In this document: piece by piece, positions 35,961-49,058 of the stretch
Position numbering within the stretch: the stretch's first letter is position 1
Layout of the letters: each line of letters begins with the position of its first letter
DNA from: Acanthochromis polyacanthus
Lineage: Eukaryota; Chordata; Actinopteri; Pomacentridae
Length of the DNA: 64,000 nucleotides
NCBI RefSeq assembly: GCF_021347895.1
Contig: NC_067118.1
Coordinates: 38,863,755 to 38,927,754, forward strand
Direction of reading: 5' to 3'
Program-made: the position numbers and the translations under genes
The notes under the pieces: model-generated
Database searches by the model: none
What the model saw: the letters and a program-made list of their open reading frames with translations, nothing else
What the model was told of the DNA's origin: nothing

Positions 35961-37199
35961 CTAAAAAAAATTCCAAGAAATGTATATGTCATCACTTAGC
36001 ACAGCTACTCAACTGTAAAATGTGTGAGTTTCAGCCACTAACTGTGGGTAGTTTTGACGTTTCAACAGCAAATATAGAAGAGGACCGAGCCGCAAGTCCG
36101 TCTTTTTCCAACTTTGGAGAAAAGAGAAAGTTTGATACGTTCCAGGCCTCTGCTGATTGGTCAAATGCCACGATGTTGTGTGCTTTAACATAGAGTGACC
36201 TTCGCTGATTGACCGAGGCGAGAGCATCATCATGTTTAATGTGTGCAGAAGTAACCAAATATGATGCCCTGATAAAGGGCTACGGATTCTTCATTCTTTC
36301 ACACCACCTCTGAATATGATCCAGTTCCTCCAGTTTCCCTCATTAAGCTGCAGACGTCTCTGGTGAAGACAATACATGTCAGGAATCACCCCGAAGCTGC
36401 TGCTGCTGCTGCTAAAATGTTTCACAGGCAGATGCAGACATGGGCAGGCCACTCTGGAGGAGCCTATACATTATCTATCTTTGTCCCTGTGAGCTATACC
36501 TGTTTTGATGGTAACAAATGGCAGCAGTGAATGTAGGCCAGGAGTCATCATACATCTCCAGATGACACGAGCTGCTGTGGAGGATCTGCAACACTCCAAG
36601 AACCCGTAACGCACAACACAATGCAGCAGGGAAAAGGCCCGAAATAACAAGCAGCTCGCCATCTCTGCAGAAGAAAAGGGCACACAAACAACACCGGGGA
36701 CTATATTCAGCAGAGCGCAGCTTCTTTTAGAATCAAGGAATGATATTGACATTTTCGATTTAACACACAGTTCTTTTCTAACCTACTACCACACATATTT
36801 ATGTTTCATAAAACAGAGCCGAAGCGAGGGCTTTCAACGCGATCGTTTGTGTTTTTAGTGGCACTGCCTTGGATTTATTGCGAAAAGTAGTATTTACAGG
36901 TATACAGCCTAATGGAAATATAAACACAACTGCTCCAGACAAGAAGAAACTAAAAATCCAGACTTCAGTTTCTATACAAAGAAAAAAAGACAATATTTAT
37001 CTGAAGTCATCTCAAGTATGCAAAATTCTGATGAGAAATCCAGAAAAAAACACGTCCATATTTCATTGTTTTTTTGTGAAAATACTACATAGGTGTGATT
37101 GAAATGGATTTTACAGTCCTGTGAGGGCTTAATCAAGACTTTGCAGCTGCAGTCTCCCTCGTTTAAGGCTGATCTGTGTATTTATGCTTGTGTTTTTCT
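35961..37199. other. Spacer, no gene seen
   Basis: Short ORFs only, none with a recognisable domain. Confidence 0.4.
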
Positions 37200-37444
37200 G
37201 TACTGAGCAGACTGGCTGCCGCCGCTGCTGCTGCTGACACTGACAGCTGACTGAGCTGCTGCTCATTCACCACAGCCGAGCAGCCAGCTGTCAGAAGTTC
37301 AGCCGCTCTCTAGAACATCAATCCATCATAGACGTTTTTACTAGCGGCTCACCTCAAACTGAAGGGAGGAACTGACGACTTCCTGCGCTTCATATGTTCT
37401 CACACATCGAGCTCTGCCCTGCAAACGGGATCTTCAATATCACG
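37200..37444 (+). other. Exon-like GC-rich stretch with donor
   Basis: GC-richer block with CTG repeats, ending at a strong donor, ATCACG/GTGAGT (exon end 37444). It has no long ORF, so it would be a non-coding exon. It lies on the same strand as mir34a and upstream of it, so it may belong to the primary transcript. This is inference. Confidence 0.3.
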
Positions 37445-40349
37445 GTGAGTAGTGTTCTATCACATTCTTTATTAACACAGAAAGAAAACACCGTGTTTCC
37501 ATGTCAGTGAATAAAACCTATCAGGACATGTTCACCTGTTGTGAATTCGCAATCCAGAAACTGCTCCTGTGTGCTCACAGTCCAGCTCCTGTACAACCAC
37601 GTTTGCCCTGCTTTGTCGTTGACAGTGTCTTTTTCACTCCACTTGGCCGGAGGAGGAATCTACTCAGCTTTAATGAGGTCAGTGAAGAAGAACTGGTGCA
37701 GTGAAACACACCACACACCTTCGCCTACAAACTCACTCATTCAGTCTATCTTTATGCCAGAAAGACTGAAGCGAGCGAAGAAAGACTTTTGTGATGTCAA
37801 TTTATTGCTAGCTAGCTTCAATTACCTCCTTTCTGACTCTATTTTTCATCAGCAGTGTCAAGTTTCCCCCAAGGGTTTGCCTTCTAACCACCGAATCATT
37901 TACGCTCACCGAAACACATTTTGTTACATCTTGTCAGATTTTCAGAAATAAATTCTGCTACACAGAGCACCCAAAGACACCGAAAATCTTCACAGAGCAG
38001 ATTTTAAATGTACTCCTTCAAAAAACCACGGGTCAGTCATCAGTCAAGCCAATTCTCCTGCTTGACTGAGGACTATTGAGAATTAGTCTGAACTGATGTG
38101 TAAACCAAGCAAGCTGCTGAGCTTGTGGATCAATGTGTCTATTATCTTTTCCGGACAGATCAATGGAGCTGAGGAATGAGCTGTGAATGGCAAAAAAGGG
38201 GGGAAAAAAAGAGAAAAAAGGAAACACACGCAAACTCACCGGCCAGGTTGGCCTCATTATCGGAGCATGTCAAGACTGTCCGTATTTGACAGATAACCTT
38301 TATTGCTTCAAATGAGCATGACCCTGGTTTGGTTACAGCTCACGTCTGATAAGATGAGCCTCACCAAAAAACAATCACCTATTTAAGCTCAACATTTCCT
38401 ATCAACGCCAACTGCACTTTTCTCAGACCTGAATGCAAATCCTAAGTGAGAGCCGTGTGAGCACATTTCCACTGAAGTGAATGCAGACGACTCCACGCTA
38501 TATTTATACACACATGTGATATATGAGCCTTTGCGCACATTTACAAATTGTGCCCTTGGCTGGGATAACAGAAGAGAATATTAAGTCAAGTGCAGACGCA
38601 GAGGCGATGAAGTGACAGTAGCCAGGTAAAGCACAGCGAGGTAATCTAATAGGACATGTAAAAGGGCCCCTCCTCATGGCTTATTCATTATAGGGGATGC
38701 CATTACTGAGAATGGCGAAGGGCTATGTGAGGGATATGCTGGCGGGGGCATTTTCCCTGGTGTCACAGAGTACAGAGGAGAGGACAGATGCTGCGAGGCT
38801 CGGCAGGCTGATGCAGTAGCAGCACCGAATGCAGATCGCACATGCAGGCGAACGATGCTTCGCTCTCAGCTGACGGATTTCCGCTTCTGCGTGACACACA
38901 CTCATGATTCACGCAGACGCTGATTGATATGGACAGCCACGTGTAGCTGATTCCCAGTAGTCCATTATGTGAGTATCACTGATTCAGCAATCTGAACCGG
39001 CGTCTCTTATAAGAGCAGAGATGCGGGAGAAAAGCCTCCGTATCATATAATATGCAAACACTGCTGTGCTTAAAAACAGGTAAGCGTTGCCCTTGTCAGG
39101 CAGGACTCTGGGGTTAATGTGAGATGCATGCAGCACCTCATTCTGCTCCAGAAGACGAAGGATCACAGGGTTCAACCGGGGCCCAGGCAGAACAAAGTCA
39201 TGTTAGAAAAAAAAAAAAAGAGCCTCAGTCCTGCAGTGAGAAGCAGAGAGAGCTGCACTGCTGCAGAGAATCGCCAAGACGCTGATGCCTCAAACACACA
39301 GAATTTCTAATGGCAGCACCATTATCTCTGCAACACCCGGTGCAGCGCGGTGCAAATGTCATGAGGGAATGCTGGGAAGTTTACCGCCGTGTGCCTCTCT
39401 ACGAAGAAAGACACTGCATAAAGAGAAGTTCAACCTTAATGTGTGACTAAATGATGGATGATCTCACTCTCACAGAGCTGTGCAACGCACAAAAGACAAA
39501 TTCGGTTGGTCAAGATATTTCTATATTTTAGCGCACTGCAGAATAGCACTAGTAGAGCAGTGCATCTTGGGTAATGGAAGGTAAGAAACAGGGATTGCAG
39601 ATTAAAGACGTTTTACCTCACTGAAGGGGATGTTGTACCTTTAGTAGAGTTGTGAAACTTGGAGAGAGTTCCTGAGATTCCACATTCGCTTACTGCTTGC
39701 ATGATTATTACTCATTTGTCACAGTGTCTGGTGCCACTGAGTGCAATAATCCTGTGGTGTGTCTTGTGTTTTGTCCTCTGTTGACGTATTGGCTTGAAAT
39801 ATGATTCATAGTGACTTCTCAGAGTAGCTATAATAAATCTTTTTTTTTTTTACTACATAACCAGGTGACAAATCGTGATCTACAAACGTTGATTTTTCTC
39901 ATTTATCTCAACAGTTTTCCGATCTTAGACGAATTAAACGTCTTTAAATAGTCTTTCTGCGACTTACACCTGGAGACGTCCTTCCAGGCATCTTTCCGAG
40001 CAAATTAGATTTCAGTGATTTCAGACATTGTGACAAGTTTCAAAGCACACCCGGGGAGATGACGGCGTCTCTGTGGAGCGAGCAGTTCCTCACTGAGGTT
40101 TGAGCACCCTCATATCTCAAAGCAGCTTTTTGCTGTGGTGTGAAAATGAATAAAAAGCGGGATGGAGAGTTATGTGTGCGTGGAGGGGGTCTCTCTGGTG
40201 AGGAGTCCTTTACACTGATGATTCTCGGGGGTGGGGTGGGGTGGGGGGGTGTTTGCTGAGGATGTGGTAGGAGGGGTTGCTGAGGAGGATAGGGAGGAGA
40301 GGAGGGCGGACTGAGGATGTGCACACACACTGACCCTGGAGGTTGCGTT
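37445..40349. other. Spacer, no gene seen
   Basis: No family recognised in any ORF. Parts (about 38640-38760) are base-balanced and could be conserved non-coding sequence. Confidence 0.4.
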
Positions 40350-40625
40350 CCCCTTTAAAAGTCCCATCCCACTCAGATACGCAGAGCTCATGCAGGATCT
40401 GCTGCGGCAGTGGGGGAACACTGCTGAGCTGTGCAGTTTGTGCTGCCAGCAAGCGTGCAAAGAAGAGGAGGGGGAGCGAGCGCGTACAGGAGGAGGAGGA
40501 GGAGTGAGGCAGAGAGAGGGAGAGAGAGAGTGCAAACAATGTCATTCTGTTCAGGAGGCAATGCTGCAGTCAACTTTGCCGCGCCATGAAAGAACATCAC
40601 CAGCAACCAAGAGGCTCAGAGTGAG
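40350..40625 (+). promoter_or_regulatory. Candidate TATA promoter and non-coding first exon
   Basis: A TATA-like CCCTTTAAAAG lies at 40351-40361. About 25 bases on begins a GC-rich stretch that ends at a good donor, CTCAGA/GTGAGTGC (exon end 40620). The same strand as mir34a, 8.4 kb upstream of it. In mammals the mir-34a primary transcript also starts far upstream in a GC-rich exon, so this is my preferred start site; no transcript data support it here. Confidence 0.4.
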
Positions 40626-42459
40626 TGCAGAGAAGTTTTCCTCCCTGCCGGTGCTGCGGTCCCGAGACTCGTCTGTAGGTATACGTTTCCTTTCCTCTCT
40701 TGTCTTATTTACCTTGTATGCTGTCTTCTTGCGTGTCTTCCTTTTCGCAACGGACGGTGCACTTCTTTAATCAGCCTTACAGGAGTTGATATGTCGGTGT
40801 GCATGCCTGCAGTGTTGGAGCTCCTGGCTGCTACTGTCTCATCAGTTTCAGCCTCCTCTGCACCAGTAATAAGCGAGCAGCGGCCAGCCAGACAGCCAGT
40901 CAGTTAGCAGTCAGGCTCCACTGCTCCCTCATCCATGTTTAACACATGGTACAGGCTGGAAATAGCAGCCGGCGTGTCAGATAGCGGCTGAGAGGACTCG
41001 TCATTTGACACAAGGACAAAAAAACTCACAAGGATGCAGAGTTCCCTCCACTAGAGGAGACTTTTATCTTTGTTGACCTAGCCGTTAGTGGAGTGCAGAC
41101 ATCCCTAGCTCTCTACTTTTCTTCGTCAGTTTTAGGTTTCTATTTGACATGTTTGTGAATATGATGCTGGAAACTGGTAATAATGATTTGGTGTGTCTGT
41201 GATTCTGGGATGTCGGTGTCTCAGTGCTGAACGAGGGGAACACAGAATGAGGCTACAGTGGCCTGCATGGGACAGGGGAGCTGTGGTGCAGTCATGAAGT
41301 TGTGCTGTAGCTAGTAGGACTTTTGTACCATCCTGTAAGTGGATAAGGGCGCAGAGTACAGCTCTCTGAGATTTTTTTTGAAGAGTTTGGCATAAACTGT
41401 GTGAGACAAAGTGTATTAAGGTGTTTGTGCATTCAGACATTTAGATTTATGTGTCTCTTGGGTAAAAGTAGATAGAAAACGGTTTCTCAGGGCACAACCG
41501 CGCTGACACTCAGTGATATCGCTGCAGCAGTACCTCAGCTACTCTCTGCTCCAAAAGTCAGTGTTGCTTCTTTTGCCTTATTGCAACGTCTAAGCTCAAC
41601 TCCAACCCTTTCAGTACAGTAGTAATAGTTTAAGGGGGTAAAGCTTCGTATAAAGTGAGTGGGTAGTGTGTGCTAGTGTGAAAGGTGAGGATGGGGAGTC
41701 CAGCCAGGTCAGTTTGGAGGTTCAGTCAGATGTGAGTTCACCTCAGGTAACTGTGCTAAGACCTTGAAAAAGCTGCTGACCCTGCACCGTCAGCTGGCTC
41801 TGTGTGAGTCCAGAGCATCTCTCTGGCCTTCAGATTTCTCCCCACTGCAGGCAGGCGAGTGATGATGATGATGGTGGTGGTGGTAGCGAACTGCACTAAA
41901 GGTCCGCGCTACATCCGGAGCCTGACATCATCTCGGAACATCTGCAGTTCTCCTGCTCACACTTTCACTGAGGGTGGGTGCTGCACCGCCAGCAGAGGAA
42001 ACTGCCGCACTCACCTGATGTTCCTTGCACCTCACTTCTGCCCTCCCCCCACCTCCCACCCTCTCTCGCCTCTTCTTCCCTCCTCCTCCTCCTCTTCCTC
42101 TTTCCTCGTCTCCAATTTCTCTACTGTAGTCTCTCTCTGAGGTACAGTTGCCCAGCACAGCGCCTCACCGGCATGCTTTGCACCTCTGTGCCTCCTCCTC
42201 CTTCCTCCTCCTCCTTTCTCCTCCACTCGGCTCCCCCCCCCCCACCTCCACCCCCCTGCTGAAAAAGTATGCAGCACATGCTCTCACCATCCTCCTTGAG
42301 CAATTTGCCTGAGTGAACAGAGAGAGGAGAGAGAGAGAGGAGGAGGACGAGAAAAAAAAGAAAAAAAAGCAAGAGCCAGTGAGCCGGCAGCAGAACAGCA
42401 ATCCTGCAGTGTCCTGCAGCAGCTGAGTTCCTGCAGTGTCGGCCTCTAATAGCACACAT

Positions 42460-42460
<1 letters not shown>
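40626..42460. other. Spacer with low-complexity runs
   Basis: Contains CCT/GGA-rich runs (about 42010-42260) that create long overlapping false ORFs. No domain recognised. Confidence 0.4.

Positions 42461-42500
<40 letters not shown>
42461..42500 (+). repeat. (CA)n microsatellite
   Basis: Twenty uninterrupted CA units, with scattered CA runs after it to about 42540. Confidence 0.95.
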
Positions 42501-42503
<3 letters not shown>

Positions 42504-45500
42504 GCACAACCTCACACACACATACAGATACACACACATAGATGCAAATGCAAAGGAACAGGAGGATGCACATCGACACTACGATTCTCCCTCAGACAGA
42601 GACAGTCCTTCGGTCACGTGACGCCGTGGTGGTCAGAGTGAGGCAGAGCAGGCCGTCTCACTCTGTATCACGGAGCTGAGTTTAGAGGCAGAAGAGAAAG
42701 AAAGAAAAAGACACACTCTCTGCCCATGGAGCGCCACGGGGAGGCACTGGTGAGATTAGCCGATTGCCCCCCCCTTCTGATGGTGCATTGTCCCGTTCCA
42801 GCACTCCAGTCCCGATGATGTAATCAATGCAGCAAGCTTTGAACTTGCCGGGCTGGGGGCTCCTTCTCCCCCCTCCGACTCCCCCCTGACTGCCACAGAT
42901 GCAAATGTGAGGCCCCAGCTGCAGTCTGTGTCCCAGGTGGAAGACGGGTAAATTACAGTTTTATGTGATGATTTAGCTATTAAAGTGCAGAAAATAATTT
43001 CCTGTGAGTGGGGCGAGCTCGATGGTCGTCCATATTTCACTCTCGTGTAAACATGCAGTTCGAGCCTCCATTAATTAACTCAGTTTGTGAAACTACTGCT
43101 GGCGGTTCGTCAGAGCGCGACAGTGCAGTGCAGTGCCGCATCACCACTTCCAATAAATTAAAGCAACTGTCTGCAATCAAGTGCACCATCGCTGCTCTTT
43201 CACAAAGTTGCTCCGCCGTCTGCGGGGCAAAGACGAACCTCCGAGCGGAGCCATTAAGTGCTCCGAGTTCTTTCTGGGCGTAACATCATAGTGACTTTGC
43301 TCTTTCATTGATAAGGTCATCAGTCTGTTGACAGGCTGCAGTGGAGAGCAGCACCAGTGATGTACAGTGTGGCGCTTTAGAGATGCTCAGGCAGCCAAAC
43401 TCAGACCATATTGTAGCAGGTGAGTTTTGCTGAGCTGGCTCCTGCCGCTGTACCCAGAATCTGCCTAGTGATCAACTTCCACTACAGCAATGATGAACTG
43501 GCATCACCCCCCCTCTAGTAAAAAGAAAAAAAAGCATCAGTGCAGCTCGGAATAATTAGCGCTCAAGGATGGTGATGATTCTGCACATCTGATGCAGCTG
43601 AACGTGGCTAAAAAGCATGCAATATACACTTGTATATATCTGTGTCATCCATCAGATGGACAACTCTTTTAAGAATCGCTTTTTAAAATTAGATTTAACA
43701 TAAAGTGTCACCGCTCCAGGAAAAAACATATATATTTCATAAGTTTTTCATATCTTTGCCAATGCATTCCCTATGATTTTTCACATTTTTATAATTCATA
43801 CTGATGGGCTTCATCTGTAATTGATGTGACCTACTGAGGGTTAGTCTATAATATGATTTGATGAATCAGCAGCTTTCATTAGTATGCTGCTCTGGTGCCT
43901 GGTTACAGCTTCTATAAAGTACAGCTGTGTTAAAGATTAAGTGGGAACACTTACTAATAAGAGCAGAGCGAGAACAGCAAAACTGAACGCAGAATATTAC
44001 GAGAATCCCTCCAGCTTCAGCCAGAAAAAATTTTAGTTTTAACCAGGAACAAGACACTGATCTGATTGTTTTTTTTTTCCACATCTAGGACTAAACAGAT
44101 GCTCTGACAGGTCAATTTAACACTTTTTCACTCAGCTGAAATCTCCTTAACCAGCTTAACGTACCATCAAGCGGCGGCTCCTTCATGTGTTTGAAAGGGA
44201 ATGCTATGCTAACTTACTGAAGCAGGCTGAGTCATGCTTGGTCTTTTCTGGGTTTCCCCCCTTGTCTGATCCTCTGCTCCTCCCCCTTGTGGTCTAGGAG
44301 CAGGCTCATACACCCCATCCGGCTGCTGGTGGCGTGTTGGAACATGCCTTGACTTGTTGTGCTGCCTGAGTGAAGCAGAGAGAAAGAGAGAGAGAGAGAA
44401 GAGGCTGGTGGTCAACAGTTTTCCAGTGTGTTGGAGGAACCCTGCAGCAACCCGTGGACAGACTCCTGTTGATGTCGCTGATGGAGGAGCTCTGCTGCTG
44501 CTGCTGCTGCCTGGTGAGTGTCTGTGTGTTAATAAATGCCTCTCACAGATGTTACTGCAGCTTCTTCGACTGTCTAGGTGAATTGTTTTCACACACTTCC
44601 ACTTTGAGGGGATCAAAAGATGCCAAGTTGAGGCCTTCAGATCAGCGTATTGAGGTCTGTAAGTTAACTCAAGTGTAAATGTGAAAATGCTGCAGCTCTC
44701 AGCGTTGTGAAAGCGTCCAAGCCGAGTCTTGATGCTAACATGAGGCCATGGTAACTATACAAAAGGTCAGTCAGCACTGAGAACTGAGATCCTCACAAAC
44801 ACAGTTACCAATTACACAGTGGCACAGTAACCTCAGCTCAGGCAGAGCAGCACCGGTGACCCTTCCTCCAGCCATCATTGTATGACCACAGTTTGATCCT
44901 CACACTGAAGGACAGCTGTTTTTGTTATTGTTTTCTCCCCGTGTTGAGAATAAAGAGACATTTCCATCAGGAGACCCAGCAGGCCGCCTCTCAGAAACAG
45001 CTCTCCCATTTGTATCCGATTCAAGTCTCTGTTCGGGACTGACAGAAGTTTGAAGCAGCTCTCGGTCTCAAAGGAGAAGCGTCACCAGGGTTTCAGTCTG
45101 GAAGCGATTACGTACAGCGAACACTGGAAAGCAGATAAACAGGGCCAGACTGTCCATGTTGTCACACATAATCACATGCTACTGATAAGCTCTACAGCAA
45201 AAACTCATACGGCTTGTGAAACCTCAAACACATTAATCACTCAGTGACTCAGATGATAATCATTTAGTGTCCAGTGTACTATGATCTGTGTGTTTTACTT
45301 GTGTGTGGTCAAGCGAGCAGATAGTTACTGGGGCAACTGGGTTTTCTGGTAATCAGGACTGGTAAAGACTCAAAACCACTGAGGTTTGACACATTACACT
45401 GATAATGCAGTCAATCGATTCACAACCCACACAGTTTTTTTGAGAAGTTTAAAAATCAAAGTCATTATTTCTTATAATTCATGTTCATTTGAAACTAAAA

Positions 45501-45850
45501 AGCACCATAAATACACGTGTTTCTGCTATGTAAACCTTGGGAGAGGCCATCAGCGTGCACGTCATGTGTAACAGCGCTCAGAAACATGGCTCTACCGTAA
45601 ATACTAATGTCATTGTTAGCTATAAGATGATTAGGTTTGTGGAATGGGAGTGGAGCAGAGAAGCATGACTGTTGGAGCTGTTAGCTGACACTGGAACAAC
45701 TGAGAAACGAGGAGCGAGGAGGGGCGGTGACGTAAAGGGAAGTGTGCAGGGCTGGTGATGACCGGCTGGGTGAATGTGGGGTTCAGCGTCCCACAGTCTG
45801 AGACCTGACAGCAGAGAGGTTCTGAAAAATGTGGCCTGGGGTTTGGGTGT
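42501..45850. other. Spacer, no gene seen
   Basis: Only short ORFs without domains. A GA-rich run at 44378-44402 and donor-like GTGAGT at 44514 are present. CACGTG at 42616 is an E-box. Confidence 0.4.
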
Positions 45851-45859
45851 ATATTATGT

Positions 45860-45975
45860 GTTCAATTTAATTTATATAGCGCCGACTACAATTCAGATTG
45901 TCTTTACAGAACCCATAAGGCCTGAATCCCCAGAGCGAATCCCTAAGGCGACAGCGGCAAGACAGAACCTTCAGA
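45860..45975 (+). repeat. Fragment of a teleost interspersed repeat
   Basis: TTCAATTTAATTTATATAGC followed by a GCCGACTACAATTCAGATTG segment and CCTAAGGCGACAGCGGCAAG resembles the widespread fish repeat that starts with TTTATTTATATAGCGCC and contains GGCGACAGTGG. The rest is missing. Confidence 0.6.
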
Positions 45976-46897
45976 ATCTGTGATGCTATACGTTAAATAT
46001 ACGTCACAAACTGTGGATTTATTAAGTCCTACAGCATCTGAAACAAACGTCTTTCTGAGACAAACACTGTGTTCGTTATGCGTGACGCCTAATATTGGAG
46101 TTTTTGAGGCCCAATACAAATTATAGGGAGAAACAAATTGTGACATTTCTCACCAGTTGTATTTATAGCACTCTAGCAGTGTGTATTTCACAAACTACAC
46201 TTCACTTCTTCAGTTAATAATGTGCAAGAACTACGTCTACAAATACAGCAATATTGCAGTTTATTACATTGTCTACTTACACTTTTACTTTCTGAGAACA
46301 CATTTTACAATTTATGCTTTTTCTCTTCATATTTAATTTTTAGGACATATGTTTCCACTTTTATTTATCTATATATGAAGACAAAGTTCGACTCCACACC
46401 ACAATCTGCTCCGCTATAATGTGTACTCTGCTACATGTGCTGCAGACGTTGCTTCTAGTTTTGTAAATAATGTGCTGCTCTATGACACAGGCTATGGGAT
46501 TACGTCATTTCTAAGTTACATCAGGCATATTTTTCTGTATTATGTTCTGTAAAAGGAAGTTTCTATTTCCAGACAACGATGCTATTATATCAGAGACGAG
46601 CCAATATCAGCTGATGATTTATCGGTCCAGGCCTTCTCTGCAAATATTTTTTCAAGCAAGATTATTTTTATGACACATTTAAAGCTTTTAGTTGCTTCAC
46701 AGGGTTTTGACCGAGGACTCGTATCATCAGCTGAACCAAATACTTTGCTGTGCTCTCTTATACTTCATTTTTCATTTCACAAATTAAGCCGAGCTTTTTA
46801 ATTAAATCAGATGTTCAGGTCATTTTAATGCAAGTACTTTTTCTAATAACATTATCAAAATATCAGAATATTTAATATATTTTTTCTAAATTTATAT
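45976..46897. other. Spacer, no gene seen
   Basis: AT-rich, no exon or repeat end recognised. Confidence 0.4.
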
Positions 46898-47155
46898 TTA
46901 ACCTCCTAAAACCTGGCGTTCACATATGTGGATTTTTTTTTCAAAAAGAGCACATTTTTCATAATAATGATAATAAAAAAACAATAATAATTAGCTTAAT
47001 AAGAACGACAATAATATTAATATAAATATTATAAATTATAATGATCACATATTAGATATTATCCGATTAATATATGCATTGCTTACTCCTTATGCCAAAT
47101 AACTACAAGAAATCTAAAATGCAGCCCAACCAGAGCTCCGGTCTGAGGAGATTAA
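46898..47155. mobile_element. TTAA-flanked MITE, family D
   Basis: 258 bases. It starts TTAA CCTCCTAAAACCTGG; the reverse complement of its right end is TTAA TCTCCTCAGACCGG. The AT-rich body is non-coding. The terminal repeats have diverged, so it is old. Confidence 0.6.
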
Positions 47156-48960
47156 AGTATAATTTAAAGGAGGAAAACAAATCATTTTAGGTCAATCAAA
47201 GAATATTTGGAGACACTTTAGTATCTGACAAAAGAAAACAGTATAGAATTTCAAGCCAATCGATTTTTGATCAAGTCAGTCAAACAGAAAATTTTTTTCT
47301 ATCTCTTTAGATAATCGATTAATTGTTGAGCCTGCTTTTTAGGGAGAAAAAACCACCACATATATTTCTTTATTTCATTTTTGATTGGCAGTGTTTTGAA
47401 CTAAATCAGTCAATTGAGCAAATAATTGTTAAATTAATGAATAGTTCTGTCCCTATTCATGTTGTGTGTTTGTCTGATATTTGTACCAGTTTTGGGCCTA
47501 AAATCAACTCTAATTTAAGATGCATTTAACCTGACAAATTCCACAAACACCCATCCACACCTACCGCTAATATTTGTGCACAGACTTTCTACAGCATTCC
47601 TTTGTTTGGTCAATAGAGCAGAAAAGAAGAAACCCTGTCGGTAGAGGTGGACTCAGCCTGGGGCCTGAAGCGTGTTTGTAGGGAGGCGTGCGAGTCGAGC
47701 CGGCTGCTGCTGTTTGCTGTGTGAAACGGTTAGGCAGCCAGTCATTCACTCAGCAAGCAGGGTTTTGTTTTCACTGGCATTCCTCAATCCTGTATTAGGG
47801 ATTACATCAAGGCCCAAGCAGGAAGGCATTCCCGTCATCATGTGCTCGGTGAAGGCAGCGTCTGACTCGCCACAAAGACACAAAAGGGATGCGGCTGTTT
47901 GGCAACTGAAAGCAGGTCAAGAAGTGTCAGTGTGTTTGTCTGTGGACATCACATGTGTCTGTGAGACGTGGACGGACGGATAAATATTCAGTGCAGGAGA
48001 GTGTTGTATCGGAGCGTCACAAATCTGACATCAAATGAGGTCAGAATGCTTCGACCACAAATCTAGCTCTGGTATTTCCAGTTATACAAGCTAAAAAAAT
48101 GCGTCATAAGATACACCAGAAATGGCCTCCCTGCAGATTTAAACAGTGAAGACGCAGCAGCAGATAAAGGGTGCTCATCCAGCATCCCTCCGACCTTCAT
48201 AATTCCCTCTTTTCCTTAATTTCCCAGCATCTTGCCCACTGGTGTCTAGTATCCATGTTGTCCTGTCAGCAAAGCAGAGTCCACAGGGGGAGGACAGTAT
48301 GGAATGGTCAGCCGGGCCCAAAAATAGCACTGCAGCGAGCAAACGCAACTGATAGCGAAGGGGATTTTAGCCGTTGTCCCTGAGGTACATAAACACACAG
48401 GGTCCGGCAGCATACGGCACTCAAGCTAACAGATGCATGTACAAATAGACGAGAGCTAAATCAAACTGAGCTTTTTGTTGCAAAATCATGAGTCACGGCA
48501 AGTCTATTCTTAGTTCGGGGGTGTTTGTGTTTGCCCAAGTTATGTGCACTTAAAGTGATGCCGCACAAAAGGCTAGCAGAAGATCTGTTTGGGAAGAAAC
48601 TCTGGGTCACTTTGGGCGGCGGAGCGTAGATTCCTGAAAGCTGCATAATTCAGCAGAGAGCACCTATATGCAAATTAAATCGTTTGGAAGTTTGCGTGCA
48701 TTTAAATGTGGCCCAATTAGTTTGATCCCATGAAACATTTGCTCTTTAATCATTTTTTCCCCCTTGTTTCTCTTATAGAGCTTCCTCATGTTGGCAACGC
48801 ACCACACCACCCTCGGGGGCTCTTTAGTGCGAGGCCTTCCAACAACACCACAAAGCTGGGCATGAAAAAAAGAGTCCGTAGTGCCAGACTCGCAGGTGGA
48901 AATGTGCAGCAAAGACCGGTCGGGATCCCGCCGAGGCAGAATAAAAGGATGGTCGGACGC
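47156..48960. other. Region just upstream of mir34a
   Basis: No coding gene. 48640-48800 is base-balanced and includes ATGCAAATTAAA and CATTTAAATG-type motifs; it may be a conserved regulatory element. ORFs here have no recognisable domain. Confidence 0.4.
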
Positions 48961-49058
48961 GGCTGCTGTGGGTGTTTCTCTGGCAGTGTCTTAGCTGGTT
49001 GTTGTGAGGAGTGAGAACGAAGCAATCAGCAAGTATACTGCCGCAGAAATTCTTCGCA
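48961..49058 (+). ncRNA. mir34a: mir34a microRNA precursor
   Basis: The 5' arm at 48981-49002 begins TGGCAGTGTCTTAGCTGGTT (then GT), identical to mature miR-34a-5p of vertebrates. After the loop TGTGAGGAGTGAGAACGAAG, the 3' arm at 49023-49044 begins CAATCAGCAAGTATACTGCC (then GC), matching miR-34a-3p apart from its last bases. The arms pair as a hairpin and the flanks (GGTGTTTCTC before, AGAAATTCTTCGC after) resemble the human precursor. In mammals miR-34a is induced by p53 and represses cell-cycle and anti-apoptotic genes. It lies 4.7 kb upstream of gpr157 on the same strand, as in human. The seed GGCAGUG is intact. Precursor ends are approximate. Confidence 0.97.

Noticed and set aside
42121..42579. 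Long ORFs on both strands around 41.86-42.62 kb
   Set aside because: They are produced by CA, CCT and GGA low-complexity runs, overlap in several frames and have no recognisable domain.
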